The translations under genes and the position numbers were made by a program. Of a stretch of DNA of 64,000 nt, positions 7,935 through 19,317 are shown one piece after another. This DNA comes from Luteimonas endophytica (GTDB lineage: Bacteria; Pseudomonadota; Gammaproteobacteria; Xanthomonadales; Xanthomonadaceae). Numbering within the stretch: the first letter of the stretch is position 1; each line of letters begins with the position of its first letter. The stretch covers positions 262,181-326,180 of the forward strand of contig NZ_JARXRM010000043.1 in NCBI RefSeq assembly GCF_029887875.1, read 5' to 3'. The notes under the pieces were generated by a model that was not told the origin of the DNA, searched no databases, and saw nothing but the letters and a program-made list of their open reading frames with translations.

Positions 7935-10586
7935 ATGCTTTCGCAGCAGCCGAAACACAGGATTCTTGCCACCGCCGTGCTGGCGGCCCTGGTCTCGATG
8001 ACCCAGGCCGGGCCGGCGCACGCCCAGGACGCAGAGCCCGCCGGCGAGGCCGACGAGCCGACCACCCTGGCGCGGCTGGTGGTGACCGCGCAAAAGCGCG
8101 AGGAAGTGCTGCAGGACGTGCCGATCTCGGTCACGGTGATGGACGAACAGCTGATCCGCGACACCGGCGTCCGCGACATCAAGGACATGCAGGTGCTGGT
8201 GCCCGGCCTGACCGTGACCAGCACCCAGAACGAGGCGATCACCACCGCGCGCATCCGCGGCATCGGCACCGTGGGCGACAACGTCGGCCTGGAGTCTTCG
8301 GTCGGCGTGGTGATCGACGGCGTGTACCGGCCGCGCAACAGCGTCGGCTTCGGCGACCTCGGCGAGCTCGAGCGCATCGAGGTGCTCAAGGGCCCGCAGG
8401 GGACGGTGTTCGGCAAGAACACCTCGGCAGGCGTCATCAACATCATGACCCGCCGCCCGAGCTACACCCAGAGCGCCGAGGGCGAGGTGACGGTCGGCAA
8501 CTACGGCGCGGTCGGCGTGTCCGGGGCGTACAACGACGCCTTCGGCGACAACGCCGCCTTCAGCATCTACGCCGCCAAGCGCAAGCGCGACGGCTGGATG
8601 GACGTGCGCACCGGCGCCGGCCCGCGCGTGGAGGACGAGGACTACGACCAGAACTACCACACCCTGCGCGGCAAGCTGCTGTTCGAGCCCACCGACAGCG
8701 TCGACATCCAGTTCGCGGCCGACTTCACCAGCCGCGAGGAGAACTGCTGCACCGCGGTGCAGCTGGTGACCGGCGGCACCGCGCCGATCATCCAGGCGCT
8801 CGGCGGCGGCGACGCCATCGCCATGCCCGCCGACCCGTTCGCGCGCGTCGCCTACAGCAACCGCAGCACCGAGCAGGACATCAAGGACAAGGGCGTGTCG
8901 GCGCAGGTCGACTGGGAACTCGGCGCGCTGGGCGGCGCCACCCTCACTTCGATCAGCGCCTACCGCGAGTGGCAGGCGATCAACGGCCTGGATTTCGACT
9001 TCACCACCGCCGACATCATCTACCGCAACGCCGACCAGGACGAATCCTTCTCGGGCTTCGAGACCTTCAGCCAGGAACTCCGCCTGACCGGCGCCACCGA
9101 CAGCATCGACTGGATGGTCGGATTCTTCTACTCCGACGAGGACCTGGCCCGCAACGATTCGTACCGCGTCGGCGCGCACTACGAACCCTACCTGTCGACG
9201 CTGGTCTACCAGAACGTGGCGCAGAGCCTCGCCGCGGCCGGCGTCCCGCTCGACAACCCGCTGGGCCTGCCCGCCGCGGCGTTCCTGTCGCAGGTCAGCG
9301 GGGTGCCGTACGGCAGCAACTTCGGCGGGCTGGGCGCCCTCGACCGGCACGACCAGAGCGCCAAGAGCATGGCGCTGTTCACCAACAACACCTGGCACGC
9401 CACCGACGCGCTCGATCTCACCCTCGGCCTGCGCTACACCCGCGAGGAGAAGGAGCTGCACTCGGTCTACAGCAATCCCAACGGCAGCCTCGGCTGCGGC
9501 TCGGCGCTGATCGACCAGAACCCGGCCAATCCGGCGCGCTTCGCCCAGCTGCGTTCGGCGCTCGCCTCGCGCAGCACCGCGTTCGCCTCGCTGCCGGCGC
9601 CGGTGCAGGACGCGATCATGGCCCAGACCGGGCCGGGGATCGCCGGCTTCATGTGCCTGCCCTGGGCCAATGCCCTGCACGACGGCCGCGACACCTTCCA
9701 GGAGCGCACCGAGAACGAATGGTCGGGCACCGTCAAGGCCGCCTACCGCTGGAACGACAGCGTCATGACCTACGCCTCGGCCGCGCGCGGCTACAAGGGC
9801 GGTGGCTTCAACCTCGACCGGGTGCAGTCCTCCGACGGCCTGTCCAGCGGCGGTCCGGGCATCACCCCGGTCGACGACACCTCGTTCCCGGGCGAGTTCG
9901 TCAACAGCTTCGAACTCGGCGCCAAGACCAGCTGGGCCGGCGGCAACCTGCTGCTCAACGCCACCGCGTTCCACCAGACCTACGACGACTTCCAGCTCAA
10001 CAGCTTCCTCGGTACCAGCTTCGTGGTCCGCTCGATCCCGGAAGTGGTCTCCAAGGGCGTGGATACCGAGATCCTGTGGCAGCCGGCGGCGGCGCCGGGG
10101 CTGATGCTGCAGGGCGGGCTGATGTACACCGACACCACGTTCGGCGACGACATCCCGGGGGCCGACTTCCAGGCCCCGGGCGGGGCGCTCTACAAGCTGC
10201 CGGGCGCGCGCATGCCGTTCGCGCCGGAATGGTCCGGTTCGCTCTCGGCCACCTACGAGTGGGACCTCGGCGACCGGCTGCTGGCGCGCTTCAACGCCGG
10301 CGCCAAGTACATGTCGGACTTCAACACCGGCTCCGACCTGGACGCCGAGAAGCACCAGGACGCCTTCACCGTGGTCAATGCGCGGCTCGGCCTCGGCGCC
10401 CGCGATCGCCGCTGGATGGTGGAGCTGTGGGGCCAGAACATCTTCGACGAGGACTATGTGCAGGTCGGCTTCGACGGCCCCCTGCAGGCGGTGGGCAGCC
10501 CCCAGCCCGGCGATCCGATGAACACCTACAACGCGTTCCTCGGAGCGCCTGCCACTTACGGGGTCACTTTCCGGGTGCGCTACTGA
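7935..10586 (+). CDS. TonB-dependent outer membrane receptor
   Basis: An 883-residue TonB-dependent receptor. Residues 1-31 form a signal peptide ending AHAQD. The plug domain follows (VVTAQKREEVLQDVPISVTVMD, then RIRGIGTVGDN and ERIEVLKGPQGTVFGKNTSAGVINI), then a beta-barrel ending in GVTFRVRY, with the terminal aromatic residue expected for outer-membrane insertion. The ATG at 7935 has an AGGGGGA ribosome binding site nearby and gives a clean signal peptide; an upstream in-frame ATG would bury it. The plug resembles the iron-complex/uncharacterised TonB receptors common in xanthomonads and sphingomonads. No neighbouring enzyme or regulator reveals its ligand. A strong hairpin follows at 10606. 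Confidence 0.93.
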   Translation: MLSQQPKHRILATAVLAALVSMTQAGPAHAQDAEPAGEADEPTTLARLVVTAQKREEVLQDVPISVTVMDEQLIRDTGVRDIKDMQVLVPGLTVTSTQNEAITTARIRGIGTVGDNVGLESSVGVVIDGVYRPRNSVGFGDLGELERIEVLKGPQGTVFGKNTSAGVINIMTRRPSYTQSAEGEVTVGNYGAVGVSGAYNDAFGDNAAFSIYAAKRKRDGWMDVRTGAGPRVEDEDYDQNYHTLRGKLLFEPTDSVDIQFAADFTSREENCCTAVQLVTGGTAPIIQALGGGDAIAMPADPFARVAYSNRSTEQDIKDKGVSAQVDWELGALGGATLTSISAYREWQAINGLDFDFTTADIIYRNADQDESFSGFETFSQELRLTGATDSIDWMVGFFYSDEDLARNDSYRVGAHYEPYLSTLVYQNVAQSLAAAGVPLDNPLGLPAAAFLSQVSGVPYGSNFGGLGALDRHDQSAKSMALFTNNTWHATDALDLTLGLRYTREEKELHSVYSNPNGSLGCGSALIDQNPANPARFAQLRSALASRSTAFASLPAPVQDAIMAQTGPGIAGFMCLPWANALHDGRDTFQERTENEWSGTVKAAYRWNDSVMTYASAARGYKGGGFNLDRVQSSDGLSSGGPGITPVDDTSFPGEFVNSFELGAKTSWAGGNLLLNATAFHQTYDDFQLNSFLGTSFVVRSIPEVVSKGVDTEILWQPAAAPGLMLQGGLMYTDTTFGDDIPGADFQAPGGALYKLPGARMPFAPEWSGSLSATYEWDLGDRLLARFNAGAKYMSDFNTGSDLDAEKHQDAFTVVNARLGLGARDRRWMVELWGQNIFDEDYVQVGFDGPLQAVGSPQPGDPMNTYNAFLGAPATYGVTFRVRY

Positions 10587-10605
10587 CCGTCGCCCTGGCC
10601 TGAGC

Positions 10606-10630
10606 GCCCGCGGCCTCGGCGGCCGCGGGC
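10606..10630 (+). terminator. hairpin after the TonB receptor gene
   Basis: A perfect 10-base-pair GC stem (GCCCGCGGCC / GGCCGCGGGC) with a 5-base loop begins 20 bases past the receptor stop codon. There is no T-run, as is common in very GC-rich genomes, so its activity as an intrinsic terminator is inferred from position. Confidence 0.55.
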
Positions 10631-10658
10631 CGCTGCCTTGGCGCACGGGCCGCGCTGC

Positions 10659-10698
10659 GTAGGAGCGTGCCTTGCAAGCGAAGGCCGGCCGCTCCTGC
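10659..10698. repeat. SMAG-like palindromic repeat, degenerate half copy
   Basis: GTAGGAGCGTGCCTTGCAAG is followed by CGAAGGCCGGCCGCTCCTGC. The left part matches the GTAGGAGC-stem-GCGAARGC half element seen elsewhere in the window, and the right end GGCCGCTCCTGC resembles the opposite end. The internal part of the composite element is missing, so this looks like a collapsed copy. Confidence 0.65.
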
Positions 10699-10777
10699 GC
10701 GGGACATGCCAACGCGGCGGGTTTCCCCCGGTGGCTCGATGGGCTACAACGGGCTTCCCCCTTCGAACCACAGCCGC

Positions 10778-11269
10778 ATGACCGTTCCCTCCGATGAAGA
10801 ACTGCACGAGCTGGCCGGCCGGGTCGGCGAACGCCTGCGCGAAGCCCGGCACCGCCTGGTCACCGCCGAGAGCTGTACCGGCGGCTGGATCGCCAAGACC
10901 GTGACCGACCTGCCCGGCAGCTCGGACTGGTTCGACTGCGGCATGGTGGCCTACAGCTACGAGGCCAAGCAGGCGATGCTCGGGGTCAATCCCCATACCC
11001 TGGAGCAGGAGGGCGCGGTCAGCCGCGAGACCGCGGTGGAGATGGTGTCCGGAGCGCTGGTGCACTCCGGCGCCAGCGTGGCGGTGGCGGTGACCGGCAT
11101 CGCCGGTCCCGGCGGCGGGACCGAGGACAAGCCGGTCGGCACCGTGTGGATCGCCTGGAAGGGCAGGGGCGGCTACCCGCGCGCCGAGCTGTTCCAGTTC
11201 GCCGGCAACCGCGAGGCGGTGCGCCGCCAGACCGTGGCTGCGGCGCTGGCGGGGCTGGACGCCCTGTGA
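10778..11269 (+). CDS. pncC: CinA C-terminal-type nicotinamide-nucleotide amidohydrolase
   Basis: A 163-residue stand-alone CinA C-terminal domain protein, which hydrolyses nicotinamide mononucleotide to nicotinic acid mononucleotide in NAD recycling. Signatures are TAESCTGGWIAKTVTDLPGSSDWF, GMVAYSYEAKQAMLGV and VTGIAGPGGGTEDKPVGTVWIAW. The length matches the E. coli YgaD/PncC type, without the N-terminal MoCF domain of full CinA. The ATG at 10778 was chosen because the in-frame extension to 10667 runs through the palindromic repeat. In this family of bacteria the gene sits just before lexA-recA; here an ABC1-kinase gene lies between. Confidence 0.92.
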   Translation: MTVPSDEELHELAGRVGERLREARHRLVTAESCTGGWIAKTVTDLPGSSDWFDCGMVAYSYEAKQAMLGVNPHTLEQEGAVSRETAVEMVSGALVHSGASVAVAVTGIAGPGGGTEDKPVGTVWIAWKGRGGYPRAELFQFAGNREAVRRQTVAAALAGLDAL

Positions 11270-11312
11270 GCCCCCGGGGCGGCGTCGCCCGGGTCCGGTG
11301 GGGGATGCGCTG

Positions 11313-12998
11313 ATGTGGGAAACCCTGGGCACGGTGCGCGACCTGGGGCGGCTGCAGGAAATCGCCTCGGTGCTGATCCGCTACGGCTTCGGCGACGTGG
11401 TCAAGCGCATCGGCATGGCCGGGGCGCTCGAGCGCGCCGGGCGCCTGCTGCACTGGCACCACGCCGAGCAGATGCTGCGGATGGAGTCGCCGGTGCGGCT
11501 GCGGCGTGCGCTGCAGGAGCTCGGCCCCACCTTCGTCAAGCTCGGCCAGGTGCTGGCGACCCGGGTCGATCTGCTGCCGCCGGACTGGACCGCGGAACTG
11601 GGCGGGCTGCAGAACGCGGTGCCGGCGCTGCCCTGGGACGCGATCCGGCCGCAGCTGGTCGAGGACCTGGGCCGCGACCCGGAAGAGCTGTTCGTTCGCC
11701 TGGAGCGCGCGCCGCTGGCCGCCGCCTCGCTGGCGCAGGCGCACCGGGCCTGGCTGGCGGACGGCACCGCGGTGGTGCTGAAGGTGCGGCGGCCGGGGAT
11801 CCGCGAGGTGATCGAGGCCGACCTGCGGCTGCTGGCGCGGCTGGCCGAGATCGTCGAGGTGCAGGCCCCGGACCTGAAGCGCTACCGCCCGCGCGAGATC
11901 GTGCAGCAGTTCGCCATCTCGTTGCGCCGCGAGCTCGACTTCGCCGCCGAGTGCCGCAACGCCGAGCGCATCGCCGCCAACTTCGCCGGCTTCGACGGCA
12001 TCCTGATCCCGCGCGTGCACTGGCAGTGGACCTGCGAGCGCCTCAACGTGCAGGACCATGTCGACGGCATCGCCGGCAGCGACCTGGCCGCGGTCGACGC
12101 CGCCGGCCTGGACCGCCGCGCGCTGGCGCGCACCGGCGCGGCCATCGTCCTGAAGATGGTGCTCGAGGACGGCTGGTTCCACGCCGATCCCCACCCGGGC
12201 AACGTGTTCTACCTTGCCGACGGCCGCATCGCGGTGATCGATTTCGGCATGGTCGGGCGCATCTCCGCGCAACGCCGGGTGCAGGTCGCGCAACTGCTGC
12301 ACGGCCTGGTGGCGCAGGATGCCGAGGCGGTGACCGACATCCTGCTGGAATGGACCGACGGCGGGATCGACGTCGACGAGACGCGGCTGCAGGCCGATAC
12401 CGAGCAGTTCACCGATCAATACCGCGGGGTGCCGCTCAAGGACCTGCGGATGGGGGCGATGCTGGTGGAGGTCACCGCGATCCTGCGCCGCCACCGCCTG
12501 AGCCTGCCGCCGGACCTGGCGCTGATGATCAAGGCCTTCCTGACCCTGGAGGGGCTGGGGCGCCAGCTGGACCCCGACTTCGACATGGCCGGCGAGGCCA
12601 GGCCCTACGTCGAGCAGGCCATGCTGCGGCGCTACTCGCCGCGAACCCTGGCGCGGCGGGGCCGGCGCAGCATGCTCGGGCTGGTCGACCTGCTCGGCGA
12701 CCTGCCGCGCGACCTGCGCCGGCTGCTGCAGGCCGCGCGCCGCGGCCGCATGCGGGCGCAGATCGAAGTGCCGACCCTGGACGCGTTCGGCGAGCGCATC
12801 GACCGCGCCGCCAACCGGATGACCATGGGCATCGTCACCGCGGCGCTGATCATCGGCTCGTCGATCGTCATGAACAGCGTCGGCGGCGGCGTGCCGAACC
12901 GGTGGCTGATGGCGCTGGGCGTGCTCGGCTTCCTCGGCGCCGCATTCGCCGGGGTGTGGATCCTGGTCTCGATCTGGCGCAGCGGCCGGCGCCGTTGA
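11313..12998 (+). CDS. ABC1/AarF (UbiB-like) atypical kinase
   Basis: A 561-residue member of the ABC1/ADCK/UbiB family. Family motifs are visible in order: the KxGQ motif (GPTFVKLGQVLATR), the alanine-rich loop AAASLAQAHRA that replaces the P-loop, the VVLKVRRPG lysine, the HADPHPGN catalytic-loop block, and VIDFGMVG as the DFG equivalent. Two C-terminal membrane helices lie at about 505-530 and 535-557. Known members support ubiquinone biosynthesis or lipid homeostasis. It is not next to ubiE/ubiJ, so it may be a second paralogue rather than the main UbiB. ATG 11313 is preferred over GTG 11298 because of the GGTGGGGG ribosome binding site. Confidence 0.85.
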   Translation: MWETLGTVRDLGRLQEIASVLIRYGFGDVVKRIGMAGALERAGRLLHWHHAEQMLRMESPVRLRRALQELGPTFVKLGQVLATRVDLLPPDWTAELGGLQNAVPALPWDAIRPQLVEDLGRDPEELFVRLERAPLAAASLAQAHRAWLADGTAVVLKVRRPGIREVIEADLRLLARLAEIVEVQAPDLKRYRPREIVQQFAISLRRELDFAAECRNAERIAANFAGFDGILIPRVHWQWTCERLNVQDHVDGIAGSDLAAVDAAGLDRRALARTGAAIVLKMVLEDGWFHADPHPGNVFYLADGRIAVIDFGMVGRISAQRRVQVAQLLHGLVAQDAEAVTDILLEWTDGGIDVDETRLQADTEQFTDQYRGVPLKDLRMGAMLVEVTAILRRHRLSLPPDLALMIKAFLTLEGLGRQLDPDFDMAGEARPYVEQAMLRRYSPRTLARRGRRSMLGLVDLLGDLPRDLRRLLQAARRGRMRAQIEVPTLDAFGERIDRAANRMTMGIVTAALIIGSSIVMNSVGGGVPNRWLMALGVLGFLGAAFAGVWILVSIWRSGRRR

Positions 12999-13010
12999 CC
13001 GCGGCGCCGG

Positions 13011-13029
13011 TTAGTAGTATTACTACTAA
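13011..13029. promoter_or_regulatory. LexA box (SOS operator)
   Basis: TTAGTAGTATTACTACTAA is a perfect 9-1-9 palindrome matching the TTAGTA-N-TACTAA LexA operator known from Xanthomonadaceae. It ends two bases before the lexA ATG, so LexA binding there would block its own transcription and perhaps translation start. The position leaves no room for a normal Shine-Dalgarno site, so the lexA message is probably leaderless or starts very close to the ATG. No second copy was found before recA. Confidence 0.92.
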
Positions 13030-13031
13030 CC

Positions 13032-13679
13032 ATGAAGCTCACCGCCACCCAGCAGGCCGTCCTCGCCCTGATCGCCGAGCGCATCGAGGCCGAGGGCATG
13101 CCGCCCTCGCAGGCCGAGATCGCGCGCGCCCTCGGCTTCGCCGGGGTGCGCGCCGCGCAGTACCACCTCGAGGCCCTGGAAGCGGCGGGCGCGATCGAGC
13201 GGGTCCCCGGCCGGGCCCGCGGGATCCGCGTACTGGTCGCGCCCGAGGCGCCGCAGCAGCAGCTGCCGCTGGCCGATACGGGCGCCGGGGAGACCGCGCT
13301 GCGGCTGCCGGTGCTCGGCCGGGTCGCCGCCGGCGCGCCGATCGGCGCCGACGCCGGCACGGACGATTACGTGGTCCTGGACCGCGTGCTGTTCTCGCCG
13401 GCGCCCGACTACCTGCTCAAGGTCAAGGGCGACTCGATGCGCGACGAGGGCATCTTCGACGGCGACCTGATCGGCGTGCACCGCACCCCGGAGGCGCGCT
13501 CCGGGCAGATCGTCGTGGCCCGGATCGGCGAGGAAATCACCGTCAAGCTGCTTCGGCTCGGCAAGGACCGCATCCGCCTGCTGCCGCGCAACCCCGACTA
13601 CGCGCCGATCGAGGTGCTGCCGGACCAGGACTTCGCGATCGAGGGCCTGTACTGCGGGCTGGTGCGGCCGAACCGGTGA
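13032..13679 (+). CDS. lexA: LexA SOS repressor
   Basis: A 215-residue LexA. The N-terminal winged helix reads MPPSQAEIARALGFAGVRAAQYHLEALEAAGAIER. The self-cleavage site is A100-G101 (GRVAAGAPI), and the catalytic dyad is S135 (VKGDSM) and K172 (ITVKLL); the spacings of 35 and 37 residues equal those of E. coli LexA (A84, S119, K156). RecA filaments stimulate self-cleavage and release the SOS genes, including lexA itself through the box at 13011. recA follows 195 bases later. The recognition-helix region (GFAGVRAAQYHL) differs from E. coli, consistent with the TTAGTA-type operator. Confidence 0.97.
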   Translation: MKLTATQQAVLALIAERIEAEGMPPSQAEIARALGFAGVRAAQYHLEALEAAGAIERVPGRARGIRVLVAPEAPQQQLPLADTGAGETALRLPVLGRVAAGAPIGADAGTDDYVVLDRVLFSPAPDYLLKVKGDSMRDEGIFDGDLIGVHRTPEARSGQIVVARIGEEITVKLLRLGKDRIRLLPRNPDYAPIEVLPDQDFAIEGLYCGLVRPNR

Positions 13680-13874
13680 GCGCCGCCGTGCCGCCTCTGC
13701 CGCGCCCACGCCGCGCCCGGCGATTTTCCGACAGCGGCGCGCGGCGTTCACGGCTTGGCCCGGCCGCCGCGATGGCCACAATGGACCCACATCCCGCGCC
13801 CGTCGCAGCCCGTGCGATGCGCCGCCGCTAGATTGCCCGCCAACCAGAACAGCCAACCCGCGAGGACCACCACG

Positions 13875-14921
<1,047 letters not shown>

Positions 14922-14926
14922 CCGAC

Positions 14927-14953
14927 GCCCGGCACCGCCTGGCGGTGCCGGGC
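14927..14953 (+). terminator. recA-recX intergenic hairpin
   Basis: GCCCGGCACCGC pairs perfectly with GCGGTGCCGGGC across a 3-base loop directly after the recA stop codon. Similar recA-recX hairpins act as leaky terminators in other bacteria, keeping RecX levels low relative to RecA; that role here is inferred. There is no T-run. Confidence 0.6.
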
Positions 14954-14969
14954 CGACAGCACCGGAACG

Positions 14970-15461
14970 ATGCCCGATTCACTCCGCCGCGGCCGCAGAC
15001 GGCCAGAGCCCACCCCGGCGCAGCGCGCCCTGGCGCTGCTGGTGCGACGCGAGCATTCGCGCCGCGAACTGGAGCGCAAGCTCGCCGCCCGCGGGGTGGG
15101 GCCGGAGGACGCGGCCCGCGCCGTCGAGCGGATGGCCGCCGAGGGCTGGCAGGACGACACGCGGTTCGCCGCCAGCCTGGCGCGCTCCCGCGCGAGTGCC
15201 GGGTACGGTCCGTTGCGGATCCGGATCGAGCTGGAATCGCACGGCCTGGACGCCGGGGTGGTCGAGGCCGCGTTCGCGGCCCTGGCGGAGGACGGAGAAG
15301 ACGATTGGGACGCGTCCGCGCGCGAGCTGGTAGCGCGTCGTTTCGGCGAGTTCGGGCCGGAGGATGCCGGGCGCCGGCGCAAGGCCGCCGAGTTCCTGAT
15401 CCGGCGCGGCTTCGGCATCGGCAGCGCGCGGCGCGCGACCGGGTTCGACCCGGAGGACTGA
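14970..15461 (+). CDS. recX: RecX regulator of RecA
   Basis: A 163-residue RecX made of three-helix repeats: [24 protein letters not shown], then [43 protein letters not shown], and a C-terminal repeat with [19 protein letters not shown]. RecX caps and destabilises RecA filaments. It follows recA by 48 bases, across the hairpin at 14927. The arginine-rich N terminus ([10 protein letters not shown]) is typical of the xanthomonad proteins. Confidence 0.95.
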   Translation: MPDSLRRGRRRPEPTPAQRALALLVRREHSRRELERKLAARGVGPEDAARAVERMAAEGWQDDTRFAASLARSRASAGYGPLRIRIELESHGLDAGVVEAAFAALAEDGEDDWDASARELVARRFGEFGPEDAGRRRKAAEFLIRRGFGIGSARRATGFDPED

Positions 15462-15618
15462 ACGCCGATTCAGCGGAAAGGCAGGGGATCGCCCCCGGCG
15501 CAGCCAGCGGGGCGGCCGGCCTGCTACCCTTGCCGGATCGGGTTGTCAGCTCCACGTCGTGGCCGCATCAGGCGGTCGGGCGCCGGACCGGCGCCCTTCA
15601 CGCATTCCCACGCCGACG

Positions 15619-18249
<2,631 letters not shown>

Positions 18250-18331
18250 CTGCAGCGTGACTTTTCACCTACTCGCGCGCGACCGGCGGCCGCTATCATG
18301 GCCGTTTGTCGTTACTGATTCCCAAGAGCGA

Positions 18332-18359
18332 GGCGGAGGCCCAAAACGGGGCTTCCGCC
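18332..18359 (+). promoter_or_regulatory. hairpin in the alaS-csrA gap, possible csrA leader element
   Basis: GGCGGAGGCCC pairs with GGGCTTCCGCC (one G-U) across a 6-base loop, 83 bases after alaS and 41 bases before csrA. A GGA trinucleotide sits in the stem and another next to the csrA Shine-Dalgarno (TGGAGAG, 18388-18394). CsrA is known to bind GGA motifs in its own leader, so autoregulation is possible; the hairpin could equally terminate alaS. Confidence 0.4.
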
Positions 18360-18399
18360 CGCCGCTGGCGGACGATCCGCCGGTCCATGGAGAGTTCTC

Positions 18400-18603
18400 A
18401 TGTTGATTTTGACTCGACGCGTCGGCGAGACCCTGATGATCGGCGACTCCGTCACGGTGACCGTGCTGGGCGTCAAGGGGAACCAGGTGCGTATCGGCAT
18501 CACCGCGCCGAAGGACGTCGCCGTCCACCGCGAGGAGATCTACCAGCGGATCCACAGCGGTGCGGGCAACGAGTCTCCCGAGGGTGGCGCTGCCGGCGAC
18601 TGA
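18400..18603 (+). CDS. csrA: CsrA/RsmA carbon storage regulator
   Basis: A 67-residue RNA-binding post-transcriptional regulator. The sequence [34 protein letters not shown] followed by [16 protein letters not shown] matches CsrA throughout, including R44 and the VAVHREE helix start that contact GGA-containing RNA. In xanthomonads the protein (RsmA) controls motility, exopolysaccharide and extracellular enzymes. The gene lies between alaS and tRNA-Ser, its usual place. A GGAGAG ribosome binding site precedes the ATG. Confidence 0.97.
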   Translation: MLILTRRVGETLMIGDSVTVTVLGVKGNQVRIGITAPKDVAVHREEIYQRIHSGAGNESPEGGAAGD

Positions 18604-18607
18604 GGGT

Positions 18608-18636
18608 TTGCCGCGTCCGCGGCGAGCCGGTATCCT
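18608..18636 (+). promoter_or_regulatory. sigma-70-like promoter of tRNA-Ser
   Basis: TTGCCG (18608-18613) and TATCCT (18631-18636) are spaced by 17 bases, and the tRNA begins 42 bases further on. The two hexamers match 4 to 5 of 6 consensus positions each. It overlaps the csrA stop region by none. Confidence 0.55.
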
Positions 18637-18678
18637 GCGCGGGCACTCGCGCCAGCGCGCCGTCACGGCGCTGTCAAC

Positions 18679-18771
18679 GGAGAGTTGCCCGAGTGGCTGA
18701 AGGGGCTCCCCTGCTAAGGGAGTATGGGGCTTAAAACTCCATCGAGGGTTCGAATCCCTCACTCTCCGCCA
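18679..18771 (+). tRNA. tRNA-Ser (GCT)
   Basis: A class II tRNA with acceptor arms GGAGAGT and ACTCTCC, discriminator G and an encoded CCA. The anticodon loop CTGCTAA gives anticodon GCT (serine, AGC/AGT codons). A long variable arm (GGAGTATGGGGCTTAAAACTCC) and a standard T-arm GAGGGTTCGAATCCCTC are present. A 35-base segment covering its 3' end and the following hairpin is repeated at 18875. Confidence 0.97.
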
Positions 18772-18790
18772 TCCCTCACAGGGATGGCTC
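18756..18790 (+). repeat. direct repeat copy 1: tRNA-Ser 3' end plus hairpin
   Basis: Copy 1 covers the last 16 bases of tRNA-Ser and the following ATCCCT-cac-AGGGAT hairpin, which probably ends tRNA transcription. It matches the second copy (18875-18909) at 34 of 35 positions. Duplicated tRNA 3' ends are the usual trace of integrase attachment sites. Confidence 0.85.
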
Positions 18791-18807
18791 CGAGTTCGCG
18801 ATTTCCG

Positions 18808-18828
18808 GCCCGGCGCAGTGCGCCGGGC
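18808..18828. repeat. perfect 10-1-10 palindrome between the direct repeats
   Basis: GCCCGGCGCA and TGCGCCGGGC are exact inverse complements with one base between them. It lies in the 84-base spacer between the two copies of the tRNA-Ser tail. Function unknown. Confidence 0.6.
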
Positions 18829-18874
18829 GCTCGAGCGAACGCGAGCCGGTGGCTCGCAAGCGGTCCGCTTTCGC

Positions 18875-18909
18875 CCCTCACTCTCCGCCATCCCTCGCAG
18901 GGATGGCTC
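18875..18909 (+). repeat. direct repeat copy 2: tRNA-Ser 3' end fragment
   Basis: The same 35 bases as 18756-18790 with one A-to-G change in the hairpin loop, including the acceptor end ACTCTCCG and CCA. The rest of the tRNA is absent. The copy ends exactly where the SMAG-like repeat begins (18910). Confidence 0.85.
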
Positions 18910-19008
18910 GTTGGAGCGGCCCATGGCCGCGGGAGACTCAGGCGGAGTCGGCGGTGATGCCCGGCGCGACCTGCCGCGCCGGTCTTCGCGTGCATGGCAC
19001 GCTCCTAC
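18910..19008. repeat. SMAG-like composite repeat, 99 bp
   Basis: The left arm is GTTGGAGCGGCCCATGGCCG (a GTAG variant with a GCGGCC/GGCCGC stem). The right arm, in inverse orientation, is CTTCGCGTGCATGGCACGC followed by TCCTAC (a GCGTGC/GCACGC stem ending in the complement of GTAG). The internal segment carries the GGCGGAGTCGGCGGTGAT-like core shared with other copies. Confidence 0.8.
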
Positions 19009-19079
19009 AGGCGGCCGGGCGGGGCGATCGCGGCAACGGTTCGCCGCTCGCGCCAAGGCTGCCGCGGACCGGCGACGGA

Positions 19080-19109
19080 TTGACGAACCGCGGGAGCGCC
19101 CGTCATAAT
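19080..19109 (+). promoter_or_regulatory. sigma-70 promoter of tRNA-Arg
   Basis: TTGACG (19080-19085) and CATAAT (19104-19109) match 5 of 6 consensus bases each, with an 18-base spacer. The tRNA starts 12 bases beyond the -10 element, so the primary transcript would have a very short 5' leader. Confidence 0.75.
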
Positions 19110-19120
19110 TTCCCTTCTGC

Positions 19121-19197
19121 GCGCCCGTAGCTCAGCTGGATAGAGCACCAGGCTACGAACTTGGGGGTCGGAGGTTCGAATCCTTCCGGGCGCGCCA
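19121..19197 (+). tRNA. tRNA-Arg (ACG)
   Basis: Acceptor arms GCGCCCG and CGGGCGC, discriminator G, encoded CCA. The D-arm GCTCAGCTGGATAGAGC, anticodon loop CTACGAA (anticodon ACG, read as ICG after tadA editing) and T-arm GGAGGTTCGAATCCTTC are normal. Reads the common CGC/CGT codons. Confidence 0.97.
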
Positions 19198-19203
19198 TTC
19201 ACC

Positions 19204-19242
19204 AGCGAGGGCCGATGGGAAACCATCGGCCCTCGCTCTTTT
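19204..19242 (+). terminator. intrinsic terminator of tRNA-Arg
   Basis: A perfect 15-base-pair stem (AGCGAGGGCCGATGG / CCATCGGCCCTCGCT) with a GAAA tetraloop is followed by CTTTT. This is the clearest intrinsic terminator in the window. Confidence 0.92.
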
Positions 19243-19317
19243 CCGGCCGCGCCCTTTGCATCCGCGCAGGCGATGCGGCGGTGGATCGCCGCCGTCGCGC
19301 GGGAGTATCGTGGCGCC

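Larger units (their letters stand above)
18772..19120. other. structured region between tRNA-Ser and tRNA-Arg
   Basis: This 349-base region holds no credible protein gene. It contains the second copy of the tRNA-Ser tail, a perfect 10-1-10 palindrome at 18808-18828, a CGAGCC/GGCTCG stem just after it, a composite SMAG-like repeat at 18910-19008, and the promoter of tRNA-Arg at 19080. Almost every part of it can fold. Confidence 0.7.

Noticed and set aside
7428-10712. 1094-codon open frame on the minus strand opposite the TonB receptor
   Set aside because: It overlaps a well-supported receptor gene completely; its translation is Arg/Ala/Gly/His-rich with no domains. Long antisense frames arise from high GC at third codon positions.
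18910-19008. CRISPR-like array formed by short repeats
   Set aside because: The repeats are dispersed singly and inversely oriented over 45 kb, with no regular spacers and no cas genes.
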